Origin: Desulfurispora thermophila DSM 16022
GTDB lineage: Bacteria; Bacillota; Desulfotomaculia; Desulfotomaculales; Desulfurisporaceae
NCBI RefSeq assembly: GCF_000376385.1
Contig: NZ_AQWN01000002.1
Span: forward strand, 115-64,114
DNA length: 64,000 nucleotides
Direction: 5' to 3'
Part shown: positions 1 to 11,789 of the stretch, in pieces
Position numbering within the stretch: the stretch's first letter is position 1
Layout: each line of letters starts with the position of its first letter
Made by a program: the position numbers and the translations under genes
The notes under the pieces: generated by a model
Database searches by the model: none
Seen by the model: only the letters and a program-made list of their open reading frames with translations
Told to the model about the DNA's origin: nothing

Positions 1-1104
<1,104 letters not shown>

Positions 1105-1137
1105 ACAGCAAGCGTTTCCAAGCTTTCCGTTCAGCGG

Positions 1138-1179
1138 ATATTGTCCGGGCGGGTGCCCTGTGCCCAGCCCGGACAATAT
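1138..1179 (+). promoter_or_regulatory. Perfect 13-bp hairpin between tuf and rpsJ
   Basis: The arms at 1138-1150 and 1167-1179 (ATATTGTCCGGGC / GCCCGGACAATAT) are perfectly complementary around a 16-nt loop. No U-run follows, so it does not look like a simple terminator. It could be an RNA processing site, a transcript stabiliser or a leader structure of the S10 operon. Confidence 0.6.
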
Positions 1180-1249
1180 TACCCGGCAAATGCAAAGGCC
1201 CGAAAACATATGAAGTCCGGGCTGATGCCGACTGAAAGGAGGTCAGTCT

Positions 1250-1558
1250 GTGAAGAAACAGAAAATACGTATCCGGCTGAAAGCCTATGATCATAAAGTA
1301 CTGGATCAATCGGCGCAGAAAATTGTGGAAACTGCCAAGCGGACAGGTGCCAACGTGGCCGGCCCCATACCGCTCCCCACAGAGAAAAATATTTATACCA
1401 TTCTGCGTTCCCCCCATGTAAACAAGGACTCGCGGGAGCAGTTTGAAATGCGCACACACAAGCGTTTGATCGACATCTTGGAGCCCACTCCAAAAACAGT
1501 GGATGCCTTGATGCGCCTGGATTTGCCGGCAGGCGTGGATATTGAAATCAAACTGTAA
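1250..1558 (+). CDS. rpsJ: 30S ribosomal protein S10
   Basis: Small-subunit head protein (also NusE in antitermination), 102 aa, the usual length. The start [18 protein letters not shown] and the end [10 protein letters not shown] are the family termini. GTG start with AAAGGAGGT seven bases upstream. First gene of the S10 block, 145 bp after tuf. Confidence 0.98.
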   Translation: MKKQKIRIRLKAYDHKVLDQSAQKIVETAKRTGANVAGPIPLPTEKNIYTILRSPHVNKDSREQFEMRTHKRLIDILEPTPKTVDALMRLDLPAGVDIEIKL

Positions 1559-1657
1559 CAAGACGCAAAGTAAGACCGGAACAAAGGCTGGAGAGCATGT
1601 TTGCCGCCGGGCAAACCGCTGCGTGTCGGTCCGGCAATGGAGGTGCGAGCAAAGACG

Positions 1658-2290
1658 ATGAAAAAAGGTATATTGGGTATTAAAGCGGGAATGACGCAAA
1701 TATTTAAGGAAGACGGTACAGCTGTGCCGGTGACGGTGATTCAGGCCGGTCCCTGTGTGGTGGTGCAAAAGAAGCTGCCGGAAACCGATGGCTACAGCGC
1801 CGTCCAGGTCGGCTTCGGGGAAAAGAAGGAGCGCCTGGTGAACAAACCGCTGAAAGGGCATTATAACCGGGCCAATCTCAAGCCGATGCGCTACCTGCGG
1901 GAACTGCGTCTGGATGACGTATCGGGTTATGAAGTGGGTCAAGAAATCAAAGTGGATATTTTCGCTCCCGGCGACCGGGTGGATGTAGTGGGTATCAGCA
2001 GAGGTCGTGGTTTTGCCGGCGGGATCAAGCGCCATGGCTTCCACCGGGGACCCATGGCCCACGGTTCCAAGTACCACCGGCGTCCCGGCTCCCTGGGAGC
2101 CAAGGGTCCGGCCCGTGTTTTCAAAGGCCGCCGGCTGCCCGGTCATTACGGCGTGGAGAGAGTAACTGTGCAGAACCTGGAAGTGGTCAAGGTGGATCCG
2201 GAACGCAATCTGCTGGCCATCAAAGGTAGCGTGCCGGGCGTGCGCGGTGGTCTGCTCATGATTAAAGACAGCGTCAAAGCCAGGCAGTAA
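1658..2290 (+). CDS. rplC: 50S ribosomal protein L3
   Basis: Large-subunit protein near the peptidyl-transferase centre, 210 aa. The start is placed at ATG 1658 ([16 protein letters not shown]), which has GGAGGTGCGAG just upstream; the frame is open further back to a TTG at 1601, but those residues are not family-like. The [14 protein letters not shown] loop and the C-terminal KGSVPG segment are present. Confidence 0.97.
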   Translation: MKKGILGIKAGMTQIFKEDGTAVPVTVIQAGPCVVVQKKLPETDGYSAVQVGFGEKKERLVNKPLKGHYNRANLKPMRYLRELRLDDVSGYEVGQEIKVDIFAPGDRVDVVGISRGRGFAGGIKRHGFHRGPMAHGSKYHRRPGSLGAKGPARVFKGRRLPGHYGVERVTVQNLEVVKVDPERNLLAIKGSVPGVRGGLLMIKDSVKARQ

Positions 2291-2321
2291 TTGTGGCGGT
2301 GGGTAAAAGGAGGAAGTCTTT

Positions 2322-2954
2322 ATGCCGAAGGTTGCATTGTACAATATGAGTGGCCAGCAGGTAGGGGAAATAGAACTGAGTGACCGTGTTTTTGGTGTAC
2401 CCATGAATGAGCATGTTGTGCACCAGGCCGTAGTTGCCTATCTGGCCGCCCAGCGTCAGGGTACGCATGACACCAAGACGCGCGGCGAAGTGCGGGGCGG
2501 TGGCCGCAAGCCCTGGCGGCAAAAGGGCACCGGCCGGGCCAGACACGGCAGCATTCGCTCGCCCATCTGGCGCGGTGGTGGTACGGTTTTCGGTCCGCAT
2601 CCCCGCAGCTACCGGATAAAAATTAATAAAAAAGAGCGGCGGCTGGCCATTCGCTGTGCTCTGTCCGACAAAGTAGCCAGCGGTAAGATTGTGGTGCTGG
2701 ATCAACTGAACTTTGCACAACCCAAAACCAAAGAGATGATCAAGGTACTGAGCAATTTGCAGGTGGATATGGCCCAGAAGGCGCTGGTGGTTACAGCCGG
2801 ACCGGACGAGAATGTATTCAAGTCCGCCCGCAACATTCCCGGAGTCAAACCAATCCCCACCGACAATATCAATGTGTATGACATTCTCAAGCACGGTACA
2901 TTGGTTATGACCAGGGATGCTGTGGCCAGGGTGGAGGAGGTGCTGGCACAGTGA
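2322..2954 (+). CDS. rplD: 50S ribosomal protein L4
   Basis: Large-subunit protein lining the exit tunnel; in E. coli it represses its own S10 operon. 210 aa, with the tunnel loop motif [19 protein letters not shown] at about residues 64-82. ATG start behind AAAGGAGGA. Its TGA stop overlaps the GTG start of rplW by 4 bases, suggesting translational coupling. Confidence 0.97.
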   Translation: MPKVALYNMSGQQVGEIELSDRVFGVPMNEHVVHQAVVAYLAAQRQGTHDTKTRGEVRGGGRKPWRQKGTGRARHGSIRSPIWRGGGTVFGPHPRSYRIKINKKERRLAIRCALSDKVASGKIVVLDQLNFAQPKTKEMIKVLSNLQVDMAQKALVVTAGPDENVFKSARNIPGVKPIPTDNINVYDILKHGTLVMTRDAVARVEEVLAQ

Positions 2955-3235
2955 AAGATCCGCGCGATATTTTGAAACGTCCGGTGGTTACCGAAAAGAG
3001 TATGAAACTGCTGGAGGAAAACAAATATACCTTTATTGTGGACCTCAATGCTAACAAGACCGAGATCAAAAAGGCCGTGGAAGAGCTTTTCAAGGTCAAG
3101 GTGGATAAGGTTTACACTATGCGTTACAAGGGCCGCGTGAAAAGGGTGCGCAATATCATCGGCCGGACCTCGGATTTCAAGAAAGCTATTGTTAAACTGA
3201 AAGAAGGCAAAATCAACCTGTTTGAGGGCGTCTAG
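2951..3235 (+). CDS. rplW: 50S ribosomal protein L23
   Basis: Protein at the exit-tunnel mouth that docks trigger factor and SRP. 94 aa, starting with [17 protein letters not shown], the conserved L23 N-terminus. Begins at a GTG inside the rplD stop (GTGA overlap); GGAGGAGG near the end of rplD serves as ribosome binding site. Confidence 0.97.
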   Translation: MKDPRDILKRPVVTEKSMKLLEENKYTFIVDLNANKTEIKKAVEELFKVKVDKVYTMRYKGRVKRVRNIIGRTSDFKKAIVKLKEGKINLFEGV

Positions 3236-3291
3236 CGGAAAGCGCCTGTAAAGCCCGCTTGGGGGCGGGCCGCATGAGGAGGGAAGTTAAG

Positions 3292-4116
3292 GTGCCTGTT
3301 AAATCATATAAACCGACATCACCGGGCCGCCGCTTTGTTACTGTTTCCACCTTTGAGGAGATCACCACCGACCAGCCGGAAAAATCCTTGCTGCGCCCGC
3401 TGAAAAAGACCGGCGGCCGTAACAACCAGGGCCGCATAACAGTGCGTCACCGGGGCGGTGGTGCCAAGCGCATGTACCGGGTGATTGATTTCAAACGCGA
3501 TAAGGACGGCATCCCGGCCAAGGTTGCCACCATCGAGTACGATCCCAACCGTTCGGCGCGCATTGCCCTGTTGCATTACGCTGATGGCGAGAAGCGCTAC
3601 ATCATCGCGCCGCACGGCCTGCAAGTGGGTATGACTGTGGTTTCCGGTCCCGACGCCGACATCAAGGTGGGCAACTGTTTGCCTTTGCGTAATATCCCCC
3701 TGGGTACCATGATTCACAACATCGAGTTGTATCCGAAAGGTGGCGGCAAGCTGGTGCGTTCGGCCGGCACAGCGGCGCAGCTGATGGCCAAGGAAGGGAA
3801 ATATGCTCACATTCGCATGCCGTCCGGTGAAATGAGACTGGTACTGCAGGATTGCCGGGCCACCATCGGCCAGGTGGGCAACATTGACCATGAAAACATC
3901 ACCATCGGCAAGGCCGGGCGCAGCCGCTGGTTGGGTCGCAGACCTACGGTGCGCGGTGTGGTCATGAACCCGGTGGACCACCCGCACGGCGGTGGTGAAG
4001 GCCGTTCGCCCATTGGCCGCAACCCGGTTACCCCGTGGGGTAAACCGGCACTGGGGGCACGCACGCGCAAGAAGAAACCCAGCGATCGCCTGATAGTAAA
4101 ACGGCGGTACCAGTAG
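3292..4116 (+). CDS. rplB: 50S ribosomal protein L2
   Basis: Primary 23S rRNA-binding protein needed for subunit association and peptidyl transfer. 274 aa from GTG 3292 ([14 protein letters not shown]), with GAGGAGGGA 10 bases upstream; an upstream in-frame start would add residues that are not family-like. The C-terminal [15 protein letters not shown] motif holds the conserved functional His. Confidence 0.97.
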   Translation: MPVKSYKPTSPGRRFVTVSTFEEITTDQPEKSLLRPLKKTGGRNNQGRITVRHRGGGAKRMYRVIDFKRDKDGIPAKVATIEYDPNRSARIALLHYADGEKRYIIAPHGLQVGMTVVSGPDADIKVGNCLPLRNIPLGTMIHNIELYPKGGGKLVRSAGTAAQLMAKEGKYAHIRMPSGEMRLVLQDCRATIGQVGNIDHENITIGKAGRSRWLGRRPTVRGVVMNPVDHPHGGGEGRSPIGRNPVTPWGKPALGARTRKKKPSDRLIVKRRYQ

Positions 4117-4133
4117 GGAAGGGAGGCTAGCAT

Positions 4134-4418
4134 ATGGGCCGTTCTTTAAAGAAAGGGCCGTACTGTGACGAGAAACTGCTCAAAAAAATCAGAGCCATGA
4201 ACCAGTCCGGCGAGAAAAAAGTGATCAAGACCTGGTCGCGCCGGTCCACAATATTCCCCGATATGATCGGACATACCATTGCGGTACACGACGGCCGCAA
4301 GCATGTGCCTGTGTATATCACCGAGGACATGGTGGGACATAAGCTGGGCGAGTTTGCTCCCACCAGACTGTTCCGTGGACACGGGGCGCACACCGAGAGA
4401 TCTACGGCTCTGAAATAA
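4134..4418 (+). CDS. rpsS: 30S ribosomal protein S19
   Basis: Small-subunit head protein, partner of S13, contacting A-site tRNA. 94 aa; begins [18 protein letters not shown] and contains the conserved [20 protein letters not shown] core. ATG start behind GGGAGGC. Confidence 0.98.
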   Translation: MGRSLKKGPYCDEKLLKKIRAMNQSGEKKVIKTWSRRSTIFPDMIGHTIAVHDGRKHVPVYITEDMVGHKLGEFAPTRLFRGHGAHTERSTALK

Positions 4419-4445
4419 CCACCGGGTAAGGGGGTAAACGTTACA

Positions 4446-4799
4446 ATGGCACAAGCAACCGAAGCCAGAGCAATTGCCCGGTATCTGCGCATTTCCCCGC
4501 GCAAAGCGCGGCAGGTCATTGACCTGATTCGGGGGAAGAGCGTGCGGGAAGCACTGGCCATCCTGCGATATACGCCCAAAAAGGCTTCCGCCATGATCAG
4601 CAAAGTGGTGAAGTCGGCAGCCGCCAACGCGGAGAACAACCATGAAATGAACAGAGATAACCTGTACATTGCTGCCTGCTATGTTGACGAGGGTCCGACC
4701 ATCAAGCGCTACCAGGCCAGGGCGATGGGCAGGGCCGACATCCTGCGCAAGAGGACCAGCCATATCACAGTGGTGGTCAGGGAAAAACCCGAGAAATAA
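4446..4799 (+). CDS. rplV: 50S ribosomal protein L22
   Basis: Exit-tunnel constriction protein. 117 aa, with the [22 protein letters not shown]-terminal core and the C-terminal beta-hairpin ([21 protein letters not shown]) that reaches into the tunnel. ATG start after GGGGGT. Confidence 0.97.
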   Translation: MAQATEARAIARYLRISPRKARQVIDLIRGKSVREALAILRYTPKKASAMISKVVKSAAANAENNHEMNRDNLYIAACYVDEGPTIKRYQARAMGRADILRKRTSHITVVVREKPEK

Positions 4800-4811
4800 A
4801 GGAGGGCTAGC

Positions 4812-5474
4812 GTGGGTCAGAAGGTAAGTCCGAAAGGATTGCGCATCGGCATTATCAAAGATTGGGATGCCAAATGGTTTGCCAGTAAAAAGGATTTTTC
4901 CAGCCTGCTGGTGGAAGATAATAAAATTCGTAAATACATCAAGAAAAAGCTTTACGCGGCCGGTATTTCCCGCGTGGTGATTGAGCGGGCGGCCAACCGG
5001 GTGAAAGTAACCATTCACACCGCCCGGCCCGGCATTGTCATTGGCCGCGGTGGTGCAGAAGTGGAAGCGCTGCGCAAAGAATTGGAGAAGATGACCGGCA
5101 AACAGGTGCATATTAACATTGCCGAAGTGAAAGTGCCCGAAGTGGATGCCCAGCTGGTGGCGGAAAACGTTGCCGCCCAGATTGAGAAGCGGGTGGCTTT
5201 TCGCCGGGCCATGAAGCAGGTGGTGCAGCGCTGCTTGAAGATGGGCGGCAAAGGGATTAAGATTTCGGTCAGCGGCCGTTTGGCTGGAGCGGAGATTGCG
5301 CGTACCGAATGGTACAGCGAGGGCAAAGTGCCACTGCACACCCTGCGGGCCGATATCGACTACGGTTTTGCTGAAGCCGACACCACATACGGCAAAATTG
5401 GCATCAAAGTATGGATTTATAAAGGAGAAGTACTGCCGGAAGCCAAGTCCGCTGCCGGTCAAGGAGGCGAATAG
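4812..5474 (+). CDS. rpsC: 30S ribosomal protein S3
   Basis: mRNA-entry-channel protein. 220 aa: GTG start ([13 protein letters not shown]) after AAAGGAGGG, a KH RNA-binding domain with the GXXG-type segment [13 protein letters not shown] at about 77-89, then the C-terminal S3 domain ending in an Ala/Gly tail. The rplP start lies 5 bases after the stop. Confidence 0.98.
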   Translation: MGQKVSPKGLRIGIIKDWDAKWFASKKDFSSLLVEDNKIRKYIKKKLYAAGISRVVIERAANRVKVTIHTARPGIVIGRGGAEVEALRKELEKMTGKQVHINIAEVKVPEVDAQLVAENVAAQIEKRVAFRRAMKQVVQRCLKMGGKGIKISVSGRLAGAEIARTEWYSEGKVPLHTLRADIDYGFAEADTTYGKIGIKVWIYKGEVLPEAKSAAGQGGE

Positions 5475-5479
5475 GCTCA

Positions 5480-5911
5480 ATGCTCATACCAAAAAGGGTT
5501 AAATACCGCAAGCAGCACCGCCCCGGCCTAGCCGGAAAGGCCAAGGGTGGCAAGGAAGTGCATTTTGGCGAATATGGCCTGGTGGCTCTTGAGCCCGCCT
5601 GGATTACCAGCAGGCAGATTGAAGCAGCCCGTATTGCCATGACCCGTTACATTAAGCGGGGCGGCAAAGTGTGGATCCGCATTTTCCCGGATCGACCGAT
5701 TACGCAGAAGCCCGCTGAAACCCGTATGGGCAGCGGCAAAGGGGCGCCGGAATACTGGGTGGCGGCGGTAAAACCGGGCCGGGTGATGTTTGAACTGGCC
5801 GGTGTTTCGGAAGAAGTGGCCAAGGAAGCCATGCGCCTGGCGTCTCACAAGTTGCCAATCAAGACCAAGTTTGTGAAGCGCGGGGAAGTAGGTGAGGCAA
5901 ATGAAGTCTAA
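5480..5911 (+). CDS. rplP: 50S ribosomal protein L16
   Basis: Central-protuberance protein near the A site. 143 aa, beginning [14 protein letters not shown], with the [22 protein letters not shown] motif at about 72-93. ATG start using AAGGAGGCG at the end of rpsC. The stop overlaps the rpmC start region by 11 bases. Confidence 0.98.
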   Translation: MLIPKRVKYRKQHRPGLAGKAKGGKEVHFGEYGLVALEPAWITSRQIEAARIAMTRYIKRGGKVWIRIFPDRPITQKPAETRMGSGKGAPEYWVAAVKPGRVMFELAGVSEEVAKEAMRLASHKLPIKTKFVKRGEVGEANEV

Positions 5912-6116
5912 AGAATTACTGAAGGAGTTGCGGCAAATGACCGATGCCGAACTGGCCAAAAAGCTGGACGAGTCGAAAGACGAACTTTTTAAGTTGCGTT
6001 TTCAAATGGTGACCGGTCAGCTGGAAAACCCCATGCGCATCCGCGAAGTTCGCCGTTCCATTGCCCGGCTGAAAACAGTACAGCGGGAGCGCGAGCTGGG
6101 GATCAATAGAGCCTAG
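5901..6116 (+). CDS. rpmC: 50S ribosomal protein L29
   Basis: Small coiled-hairpin protein at the exit tunnel that with L23 forms the nascent-chain factor docking site. 71 aa from ATG 5901 ([18 protein letters not shown]); a GTG at 5892 would add three residues but leave no room for the ribosome binding site (AGGTGAGG). Overlaps rplP by 11 bases. Confidence 0.96.
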   Translation: MKSKELLKELRQMTDAELAKKLDESKDELFKLRFQMVTGQLENPMRIREVRRSIARLKTVQRERELGINRA

Positions 6117-6143
6117 TAGTATGCAAATAAAGGAGGTCCTTTT

Positions 6144-6407
6144 GTGGAAGGCCGTAATTTGCGCAAAACCCGCGTGGGACGTGTGGTCAGCGATAAAATG
6201 GATAAAACCGTTGTCGTGGCCGTGGAAACTCTGGTCAGCCACCCGCTCTACAAGCGTACCATGCGCCGGACCAAGAAGTTTAAAGCTCACGACGAGCAGA
6301 ACAGCTGCCGCATTGGTGATAAGGTAAAAATCATGGAAACCAGGCCGCTTTCCAAGGATAAGCGCTGGCGGGTCGTGGAAATTCTGGAGCGTGCCGAACA
6401 GTTGTAA
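6144..6407 (+). CDS. rpsQ: 30S ribosomal protein S17
   Basis: Primary 16S rRNA-binding OB-fold protein. 87 aa, with the conserved [17 protein letters not shown] and [14 protein letters not shown] segments. GTG start after AAAGGAGGTCC, a near-perfect ribosome binding site. Confidence 0.97.
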   Translation: MEGRNLRKTRVGRVVSDKMDKTVVVAVETLVSHPLYKRTMRRTKKFKAHDEQNSCRIGDKVKIMETRPLSKDKRWRVVEILERAEQL

Positions 6408-6446
6408 AAGTTTGTCAAACTGCCGGCCAAGGAGGAAGATTAGCCC

Positions 6447-6815
6447 ATGATTCAGGTGCAGACCATGCTCAACTCGGCTGACAATACCGGCGCCAAACGC
6501 CTGATGTGCATCAAGGTGCTGGGCGGCTCGCTGCGCCGCTATGCCAGCCTGGGCGATATTATCGTTTGTTCTGTGAAGGAAGCGACACCCGGCGGCGTTG
6601 TTAAGAAGGGCGATGTGGTGAAATGCGTGATCGTGCGTACGGCCAAGGAAGTACGCCGCCCGGATGGTTCATATATCAAGTTTGATGAGAACGCCGCCGT
6701 GATCATCAAGGACGACAAGAGCCCGCGCGGTACGCGTATTTTCGGGCCTGTAGCCCGGGAACTGCGCGAGCGCGATTTTATGAAGATCGTTTCGCTGGCT
6801 CCCGAAGTTATCTGA
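6447..6815 (+). CDS. rplN: 50S ribosomal protein L14
   Basis: Intersubunit-bridge protein. 122 aa, the family length; starts [17 protein letters not shown] and ends with the [19 protein letters not shown] helix. ATG start behind AAGGAGGAAG. Confidence 0.98.
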   Translation: MIQVQTMLNSADNTGAKRLMCIKVLGGSLRRYASLGDIIVCSVKEATPGGVVKKGDVVKCVIVRTAKEVRRPDGSYIKFDENAAVIIKDDKSPRGTRIFGPVARELRERDFMKIVSLAPEVI

Positions 6816-6834
6816 GAACAGGGAGGTGCTGTCG

Positions 6835-7155
6835 GTGCCCAAGGTCCATGTGCGCAAGGGAGATACAGTGCTGGTGATAACCGGCAAATATGCCGGCAAA
6901 AAGGGTAAAGTGTTGGAAGTGCAACCGGATAAGAGCCGGGTTGTGGTGGAAGGTGTAAACATTATTAAGAGGCATACCAGACCCAACCCCAAGCTGATGC
7001 AGGGGGGTATTCTGGAGCGGGAAGCGCCCATTCACAGTTCCAACGTTATGCTGGTGTGCACAAAGTGTGACAAACCCACCCGCATTGCCAAGAAGTTTCT
7101 GGAAGATGGCAAGAAGGTACGTGTTTGCAAGAAATGTGGCGAAGTTCTAAGTTAA
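6835..7155 (+). CDS. rplX: 50S ribosomal protein L24
   Basis: Assembly-initiating protein with an N-terminal KOW motif ([20 protein letters not shown]). 106 aa from GTG 6835; a GTG at 6826 sits inside the ribosome binding site GGGAGGT and is less likely. The C-terminus carries CTKC and CKKC pairs, a zinc-ribbon-like feature common in non-Bacillus L24. Confidence 0.96.
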   Translation: MPKVHVRKGDTVLVITGKYAGKKGKVLEVQPDKSRVVVEGVNIIKRHTRPNPKLMQGGILEREAPIHSSNVMLVCTKCDKPTRIAKKFLEDGKKVRVCKKCGEVLS

Positions 7156-7184
7156 CCCGCGCTTTTAGGCGAGGAGGGAAATGA

Positions 7185-7727
7185 ATGTCCAGGTTAAAAG
7201 ACAAGTATATTAACGAGATTGTACCGGCCATGATGCAAAAGTTTAACTACAAAAACATCATGCAGGTACCCAAGCTGGAAAAGGTAGTGCTGAACATCGG
7301 CCTGGGCGAGGCCATTCAGAACAGCAAAGCCCTGGATGCAGCCGTGAACGACCTGAGTCTGATTGCCGGTCAGAAACCGGTGGTGACCAAAGCCAAAAAA
7401 TCCATAGCGGCATTTAAACTGCGCCAGGGCATGAAGATAGGCTGCAAAGTAACTCTGCGCGGAGAGCGCATGTATGAGTTTGTCGACAAGCTGGTCAGTA
7501 TTGCTCTGCCCCGCGTGCGCGACTTCCGGGGGGTTTCTCCCAAATCCTTTGACGGGCGCGGCAACTACACCCTGGGCATCAAGGAGCAGCTGATTTTCCC
7601 CGAGATCGATTATGACAAAATTGACCGGGTACGCGGTCTGGAAGTGATCTTTGTTACCACGGCCAAAACCGACGAGGAAGCCAGAGAGCTGTTGCGGCTC
7701 CTGGGGATGCCCTTCCGGGCAGCCTGA
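7185..7727 (+). CDS. rplE: 50S ribosomal protein L5
   Basis: 5S rRNA-binding protein of the central protuberance. 180 aa, with [18 protein letters not shown] at about 26-43 and the [22 protein letters not shown] core. ATG start behind GAGGAGGGA. Confidence 0.98.
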   Translation: MSRLKDKYINEIVPAMMQKFNYKNIMQVPKLEKVVLNIGLGEAIQNSKALDAAVNDLSLIAGQKPVVTKAKKSIAAFKLRQGMKIGCKVTLRGERMYEFVDKLVSIALPRVRDFRGVSPKSFDGRGNYTLGIKEQLIFPEIDYDKIDRVRGLEVIFVTTAKTDEEARELLRLLGMPFRAA

Positions 7728-7769
7728 GCTTAAAGCTCCCAATTAGCCTGCCGCAAAGGGGGGAGACAA

Positions 7770-7955
7770 GTGGCAAAAAAATCTATGATTAACAAACACC
7801 TGCGGCCGCCCAAGTTCCAGGTGCGTTATCATAACCGCTGCAAGTTGTGCGGGCGTCCGCATGCCTATATGCGCAAGTTTGGTATCTGCCGGATTTGTTT
7901 CCGCATGCTGGCATACAAAGGGGAAATTCCTGGTATTAAGAAGGCTAGCTGGTAA
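7770..7955 (+). CDS. rpsN: 30S ribosomal protein S14, zinc-binding type
   Basis: Small-subunit head protein of the short C+ type. 61 aa, with two CxxC pairs (CKLC and CRIC) flanking HAYMRKFGI, expected to bind one zinc. The zinc-free paralogue found in some bacteria is not in this window. GTG start after GGGGGGAG. Confidence 0.98.
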   Translation: MAKKSMINKHLRPPKFQVRYHNRCKLCGRPHAYMRKFGICRICFRMLAYKGEIPGIKKASW

Positions 7956-7977
7956 AGTGAAAGGGGGTAGCTATGGC

Positions 7978-8376
7978 ATGGTCATGACTGATCCCATTGC
8001 CGATTTTTTAACCCGCATGAGAAATGCCAATATGGTTTACCATGAAAAGTTTGAAGCACCGGCCTCCAAAATGAAAATGGCCATAGCCGGCATTTTGAAG
8101 GAAGAGGGCTTTATCAAGGAATATGAATATGTCGCCGACGGCAAGCAGGGCATTATCCGCGTTTACCTGAAGTATGGTCCGAACAAGGAGCGGGTGATTA
8201 CCGGAGTCAAGAGAATCAGCAAACCGGGCTTGCGAGTATACGCCCGCAAGGATAACATCCCCAAAGTTCTTGGCGGCCTGGGAATAGCCATACTGTCCAC
8301 ATCGCGCGGTATTATGACCGACAAACAGGCCCGCAAGCAAGGGCTGGGCGGCGAGGTTATCTGTTACGTATGGTGA
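7978..8376 (+). CDS. rpsH: 30S ribosomal protein S8
   Basis: Primary 16S rRNA-binding protein; represses the spc operon in E. coli. 132 aa from ATG 7978 ([18 protein letters not shown]), with AAGGGGGT eight bases upstream. The frame is open well back into rpsN, but that extension is not family sequence. Ends in the conserved GGEVICYVW. Confidence 0.97.
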   Translation: MVMTDPIADFLTRMRNANMVYHEKFEAPASKMKMAIAGILKEEGFIKEYEYVADGKQGIIRVYLKYGPNKERVITGVKRISKPGLRVYARKDNIPKVLGGLGIAILSTSRGIMTDKQARKQGLGGEVICYVW

Positions 8377-8401
8377 AAATGCGGCACTTGGAGGTGTAGG
8401 C

Positions 8402-8950
8402 ATGTCCAGAATTGGTAAACAGCCAATTGCCTTGCCCACCGGCGTGACTGTGACTGTAGAAGGTAATCTGGTCAAAGTCAAGGGTCCTAAAGGACAGCTG
8501 GAACGGCAAGTTCATCCCGATATGATTATAGAACAGGAAGAAGGCAGGCTTTTAGTCAAACGCCCTTCTGATTCCAACCTGCATAAGTCGCTGCACGGCC
8601 TGACCAGGACTCTGATCAACAATATGGTGGTGGGGGTCACCAAGGGTTATGAAAAAGGCCTGGAGCTGGTAGGTGTTGGTTACCGGGCCCAAAAACAGGG
8701 TAGCAAGGTGGTTATCAGCATCGGTTATTCCCACCCGGTGGAAGTTGAGCCGCCAGCCGGTATCGAGCTGGATGTTCCCGCGCCGACCAAAATTATTGTC
8801 AAAGGGATGGATAAGGAACTGGTTGGTGCGGTAGCGGCTAACATTAGGTCCATTAGAGAGCCCGAGCCGTACAAAGGTAAAGGTATCAAGTACGAAGGCG
8901 AGAAGATTCGCCGCAAGGCCGGTAAGACCGGTGGCAAGGGCAAGAAGTAG
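8402..8950 (+). CDS. rplF: 50S ribosomal protein L6
   Basis: Protein beside the factor-binding site. 182 aa with two alpha-beta repeats; starts [17 protein letters not shown] and carries the C-terminal signature [22 protein letters not shown] start after GGAGGTGTAGGC. Confidence 0.98.
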   Translation: MSRIGKQPIALPTGVTVTVEGNLVKVKGPKGQLERQVHPDMIIEQEEGRLLVKRPSDSNLHKSLHGLTRTLINNMVVGVTKGYEKGLELVGVGYRAQKQGSKVVISIGYSHPVEVEPPAGIELDVPAPTKIIVKGMDKELVGAVAANIRSIREPEPYKGKGIKYEGEKIRRKAGKTGGKGKK

Positions 8951-8970
8951 GGCGAAGGAGTTGAAAAGCG

Positions 8971-9339
8971 GTGATTAGCAAAACCGATCGCAGGAAAGAG
9001 CGGGCCAAAAGACAGTTGCGGGTGCGCAAGAAAGTTTTTGGCACGGCCCAGCGCCCGCGCCTGAATGTTTTTCGCAGCCTAAGTCACATTTACGCGCAAA
9101 TTATTGATGATGAACAAGGCCACACTCTGGTTGCTGCCTCTACCCTTTCGCCTGAACTTAAAGGTAAACTGGAGCAGACCGGCAATGTGGCAGCGGCCCG
9201 GCAGGTCGGCCTTTTAATTGCCGAAAAGGCCAGGGCCAAAGGCATAACCAAAGTAGTCTTTGACCGGGCCGGATACCTGTATCACGGCCGGGTAAAAGCA
9301 CTGGCCGATGGAGCCAGGGAAGGCGGCCTGGAGTTTTAA
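8971..9339 (+). CDS. rplR: 50S ribosomal protein L18
   Basis: 5S rRNA-binding protein. 122 aa, with [20 protein letters not shown] and the C-terminal [24 protein letters not shown] signature. GTG start behind AAGGAG. Confidence 0.98.
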   Translation: MISKTDRRKERAKRQLRVRKKVFGTAQRPRLNVFRSLSHIYAQIIDDEQGHTLVAASTLSPELKGKLEQTGNVAAARQVGLLIAEKARAKGITKVVFDRAGYLYHGRVKALADGAREGGLEF

Positions 9340-9365
9340 GAGCGGCTGGTAAAGGAGGGAAATTA

Positions 9366-9866
9366 GTGTCCAGGATTGATACTGGTAAGATGGAATTGAC
9401 CGAAAAGGTTGTCTATATTAACCGGGTGGCCAAAGTGGTAAAGGGCGGGCGCCGCTTTAGTTTTTCCGCTCTGGTTGTGGTAGGTGACGGCAACGGTCAC
9501 GTGGGTGCCGGGCTGGGTAAGGCCGGCGAAGTGCCCGAGGCCATTCGCAAGGGTGTGGAAGACGCCAAGAAAAATATGATCACCGTGCCGCTGATGGGCA
9601 CCACTATTCCCCACGAGGTGATCGGCGAGTTTGGTGCGGGCAAGGTGCTCATGAAACCGGCCGCACCCGGTACTGGTGTAATCGCCGGTGGTCCGGTACG
9701 GGCGATACTGGAGTTGGCTGGTGTGCGCGATATCCTGACCAAGTCCCTGGGCTCCAACAATGCCAATAACATGGTGCACGCCACCATGGTGGCCTTGAAG
9801 AGCCTGAAGACTCCGCAAGAGGTGGCCCGCCTGCGGGGCAAAACAGTGGAAGAAATACTGGGTTAG
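9366..9866 (+). CDS. rpsE: 30S ribosomal protein S5
   Basis: Decoding-fidelity protein. 166 aa: double-stranded RNA-binding-type N-domain ([34 protein letters not shown]) and an S5 C-domain from about 85 ([21 protein letters not shown]). GTG start after AAAGGAGGGA. Confidence 0.98.
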   Translation: MSRIDTGKMELTEKVVYINRVAKVVKGGRRFSFSALVVVGDGNGHVGAGLGKAGEVPEAIRKGVEDAKKNMITVPLMGTTIPHEVIGEFGAGKVLMKPAAPGTGVIAGGPVRAILELAGVRDILTKSLGSNNANNMVHATMVALKSLKTPQEVARLRGKTVEEILG

Positions 9867-9877
9867 GGGTGAACAAA

Positions 9878-10057
9878 GTGGCCAAGATCAAAATAACCCT
9901 GGTGCGCAGCCTGATCGGCCGTCCCGAGGCGCAGCGCCGGGTGGTGCGGTCCCTGGGGCTGAGGAAGACCAACAGCTTTGTCATTAAAGAGGACACTCCC
10001 ACCATCATGGGCATGGTCAACAAGGTGTCTCACCTGCTGAAGGTTGAGCAAGTCTAA
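9878..10057 (+). CDS. rpmD: 50S ribosomal protein L30
   Basis: 59 aa from GTG 9878 ([18 protein letters not shown]), the usual length. An in-frame GTG at 9869 overlaps the likely ribosome binding site (TAGGGGTGA), so the downstream start is preferred. Confidence 0.94.
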   Translation: MAKIKITLVRSLIGRPEAQRRVVRSLGLRKTNSFVIKEDTPTIMGMVNKVSHLLKVEQV

Positions 10058-10069
10058 GGAGGCTTTAAC

Positions 10070-10516
10070 ATGGTCAAGTTGCATGAATTGAAACCGGCAC
10101 CGGGTTCCCGCCACAAACCCACCCGCAAGGGGCAGGGCATCGGGTCGGGGCTGGGTAAAACCGCCGGGCGGGGCCAAAAAGGTCAAAATGCCCGTTCCGG
10201 TGGTGGTGTGCGCCCCGGTTTTGAAGGCGGTCAAATGCCGCTGCACCGCCGTATGCCCAAGCGGGGCTTTACCAATGCCCGCTTTAAGAAGGAAATTGTG
10301 GCCGTCAACCTGGAAAAGTTGAACAAATTCCCGGCCGGCACCGAAGTTACCCCCGAGCTTTTGAAACAGGCCGGCGTAATTAAAAAGATCGGTGATGGAG
10401 TGAAGATTCTGGGCGACGGTAACATTGAAGTGGCCCTGACAGTCAAGGCCCATGCTTTTAGCAAGACGGCGGCGGAAAAAATTGTAGCTGCCGGCGGCAA
10501 AGCAGAGGTGATTTAA
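10070..10516 (+). CDS. rplO: 50S ribosomal protein L15
   Basis: Late-assembly large-subunit protein. 148 aa, with the Gly/Arg-rich N-terminus ([20 protein letters not shown]), [17 protein letters not shown] and the C-terminal signature region. ATG start after AAGGAGGC. The stop shares its last base with the secY start (TAATG). Confidence 0.98.
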   Translation: MVKLHELKPAPGSRHKPTRKGQGIGSGLGKTAGRGQKGQNARSGGGVRPGFEGGQMPLHRRMPKRGFTNARFKKEIVAVNLEKLNKFPAGTEVTPELLKQAGVIKKIGDGVKILGDGNIEVALTVKAHAFSKTAAEKIVAAGGKAEVI

Positions 10517-11775
10517 TGCTTGCCACACTGCAGAGCGCCTGGAAAGTAGACGAACTGCGGCGCAAGTTGCTTTTCACCCTGGGCATGCTCTTTATCTTCC
10601 GCCTGGGCGCCCACATCCCCGTGCCGGGCGTCAACACGCAGGTGTTTGCCGACCTGGTGGCCAGCAATACGCTGTTTGGCTTTTTTGATGTCATCTCGGG
10701 CGGTTCTTTTAAAAACTTTTCGGTTTTTGCCATGAGCATTACGCCTTACATCAACGCTTCAATTATCATGCAGCTACTTACAGTGGTGTTGCCTTCTCTG
10801 GAACGGCTGGCAAAAGAAGGGGAGGAAGGGCGCAAGAAAATTACCCAGTACACCCGTTACCTGACAGTGGTACTGGCCTTTATCCAGGCCATTGGCACCA
10901 GCGTGGCCCTGCGCCAGGCGCTGGTGAAGCCCACAGTGTGGCATTACCTGCTGGTGGCCCTGACGCTTACCGCCGGCACGGCATTTTTGATGTGGCTGGG
11001 TGAGCAAATCACGGAAAAGGGCATTGGCAACGGCATCTCGCTGCTTATTTTCGCCGGTATTGTTTCCCGCGTTCCGGCGGCTTTGTATCGCCTGGTGGAG
11101 TACCTCCAGGCCGGGACAGTAAATATTCTGAGCGTCCTTTTGCTGGTGATTATTGCTGCCGTGGTTATTGCCGGCATAGTGGCGGTGCAGGAAGGACAGC
11201 GGCGCATACCGGTGCAGTACGCCAAGCGGGTGGTGGGCCGGCGAGTATACGGCGGTCAGAGCACCCACATTCCCTTGAAAGTTAATCAAGCCGGAGTGAT
11301 TCCGGTAATCTTCGCCTCATCCATTTTGCTCTTCCCCGAGCAAATTGCCCGGTTTTTTCCCGGTTCCAAGCTGGCCAACTGGTACCTGGCCGCCTTTGGC
11401 TGGGGTACGTTCTTGCACACGCTGATATATGCACTGCTCATTATCGGCTTCACTTATTTTTACACTGCGGTGATTATGAACCCGGTGGATATTGCCGATA
11501 ACATTAAAAAGTACGGCGGCTTTATACCCGGCATCCGCCCCGGCCGGCCGACGGCAGAATATATCAGCAGAGTGATGAGCAGGGTGACACTGGCCGGCGC
11601 GCTTTTTCTGGCGCTGATTGCCATCCTGCCCAACTTCGTATTGCTGGCCACCCGTATCCCCAACATTTATTTCGGCGGTACGGCATTGTTGATTGTGGTC
11701 GGGGTGGCTTTGGACACCATGAAACAAATTGAATCTCACCTGCTGATGCGCAGCTACCAGGGGTTCATAAAGTAA
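10516..11775 (+). CDS. secY: SecYEG translocon channel subunit SecY
   Basis: Membrane channel through which Sec substrates cross or enter the cytoplasmic membrane. 419 aa, about ten hydrophobic segments, with the plug-region signature (GAHIPVPGVN) and cytoplasmic loops such as GQSTHIPLKVNQAGVIPVIF at about 242-261. Translationally coupled to rplO by a one-base overlap. map, not adk, follows after 14 bp. Confidence 0.98.
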   Translation: MLATLQSAWKVDELRRKLLFTLGMLFIFRLGAHIPVPGVNTQVFADLVASNTLFGFFDVISGGSFKNFSVFAMSITPYINASIIMQLLTVVLPSLERLAKEGEEGRKKITQYTRYLTVVLAFIQAIGTSVALRQALVKPTVWHYLLVALTLTAGTAFLMWLGEQITEKGIGNGISLLIFAGIVSRVPAALYRLVEYLQAGTVNILSVLLLVIIAAVVIAGIVAVQEGQRRIPVQYAKRVVGRRVYGGQSTHIPLKVNQAGVIPVIFASSILLFPEQIARFFPGSKLANWYLAAFGWGTFLHTLIYALLIIGFTYFYTAVIMNPVDIADNIKKYGGFIPGIRPGRPTAEYISRVMSRVTLAGALFLALIAILPNFVLLATRIPNIYFGGTALLIVVGVALDTMKQIESHLLMRSYQGFIK

Positions 11776-11789
11776 GCCGGTGGTAACCA

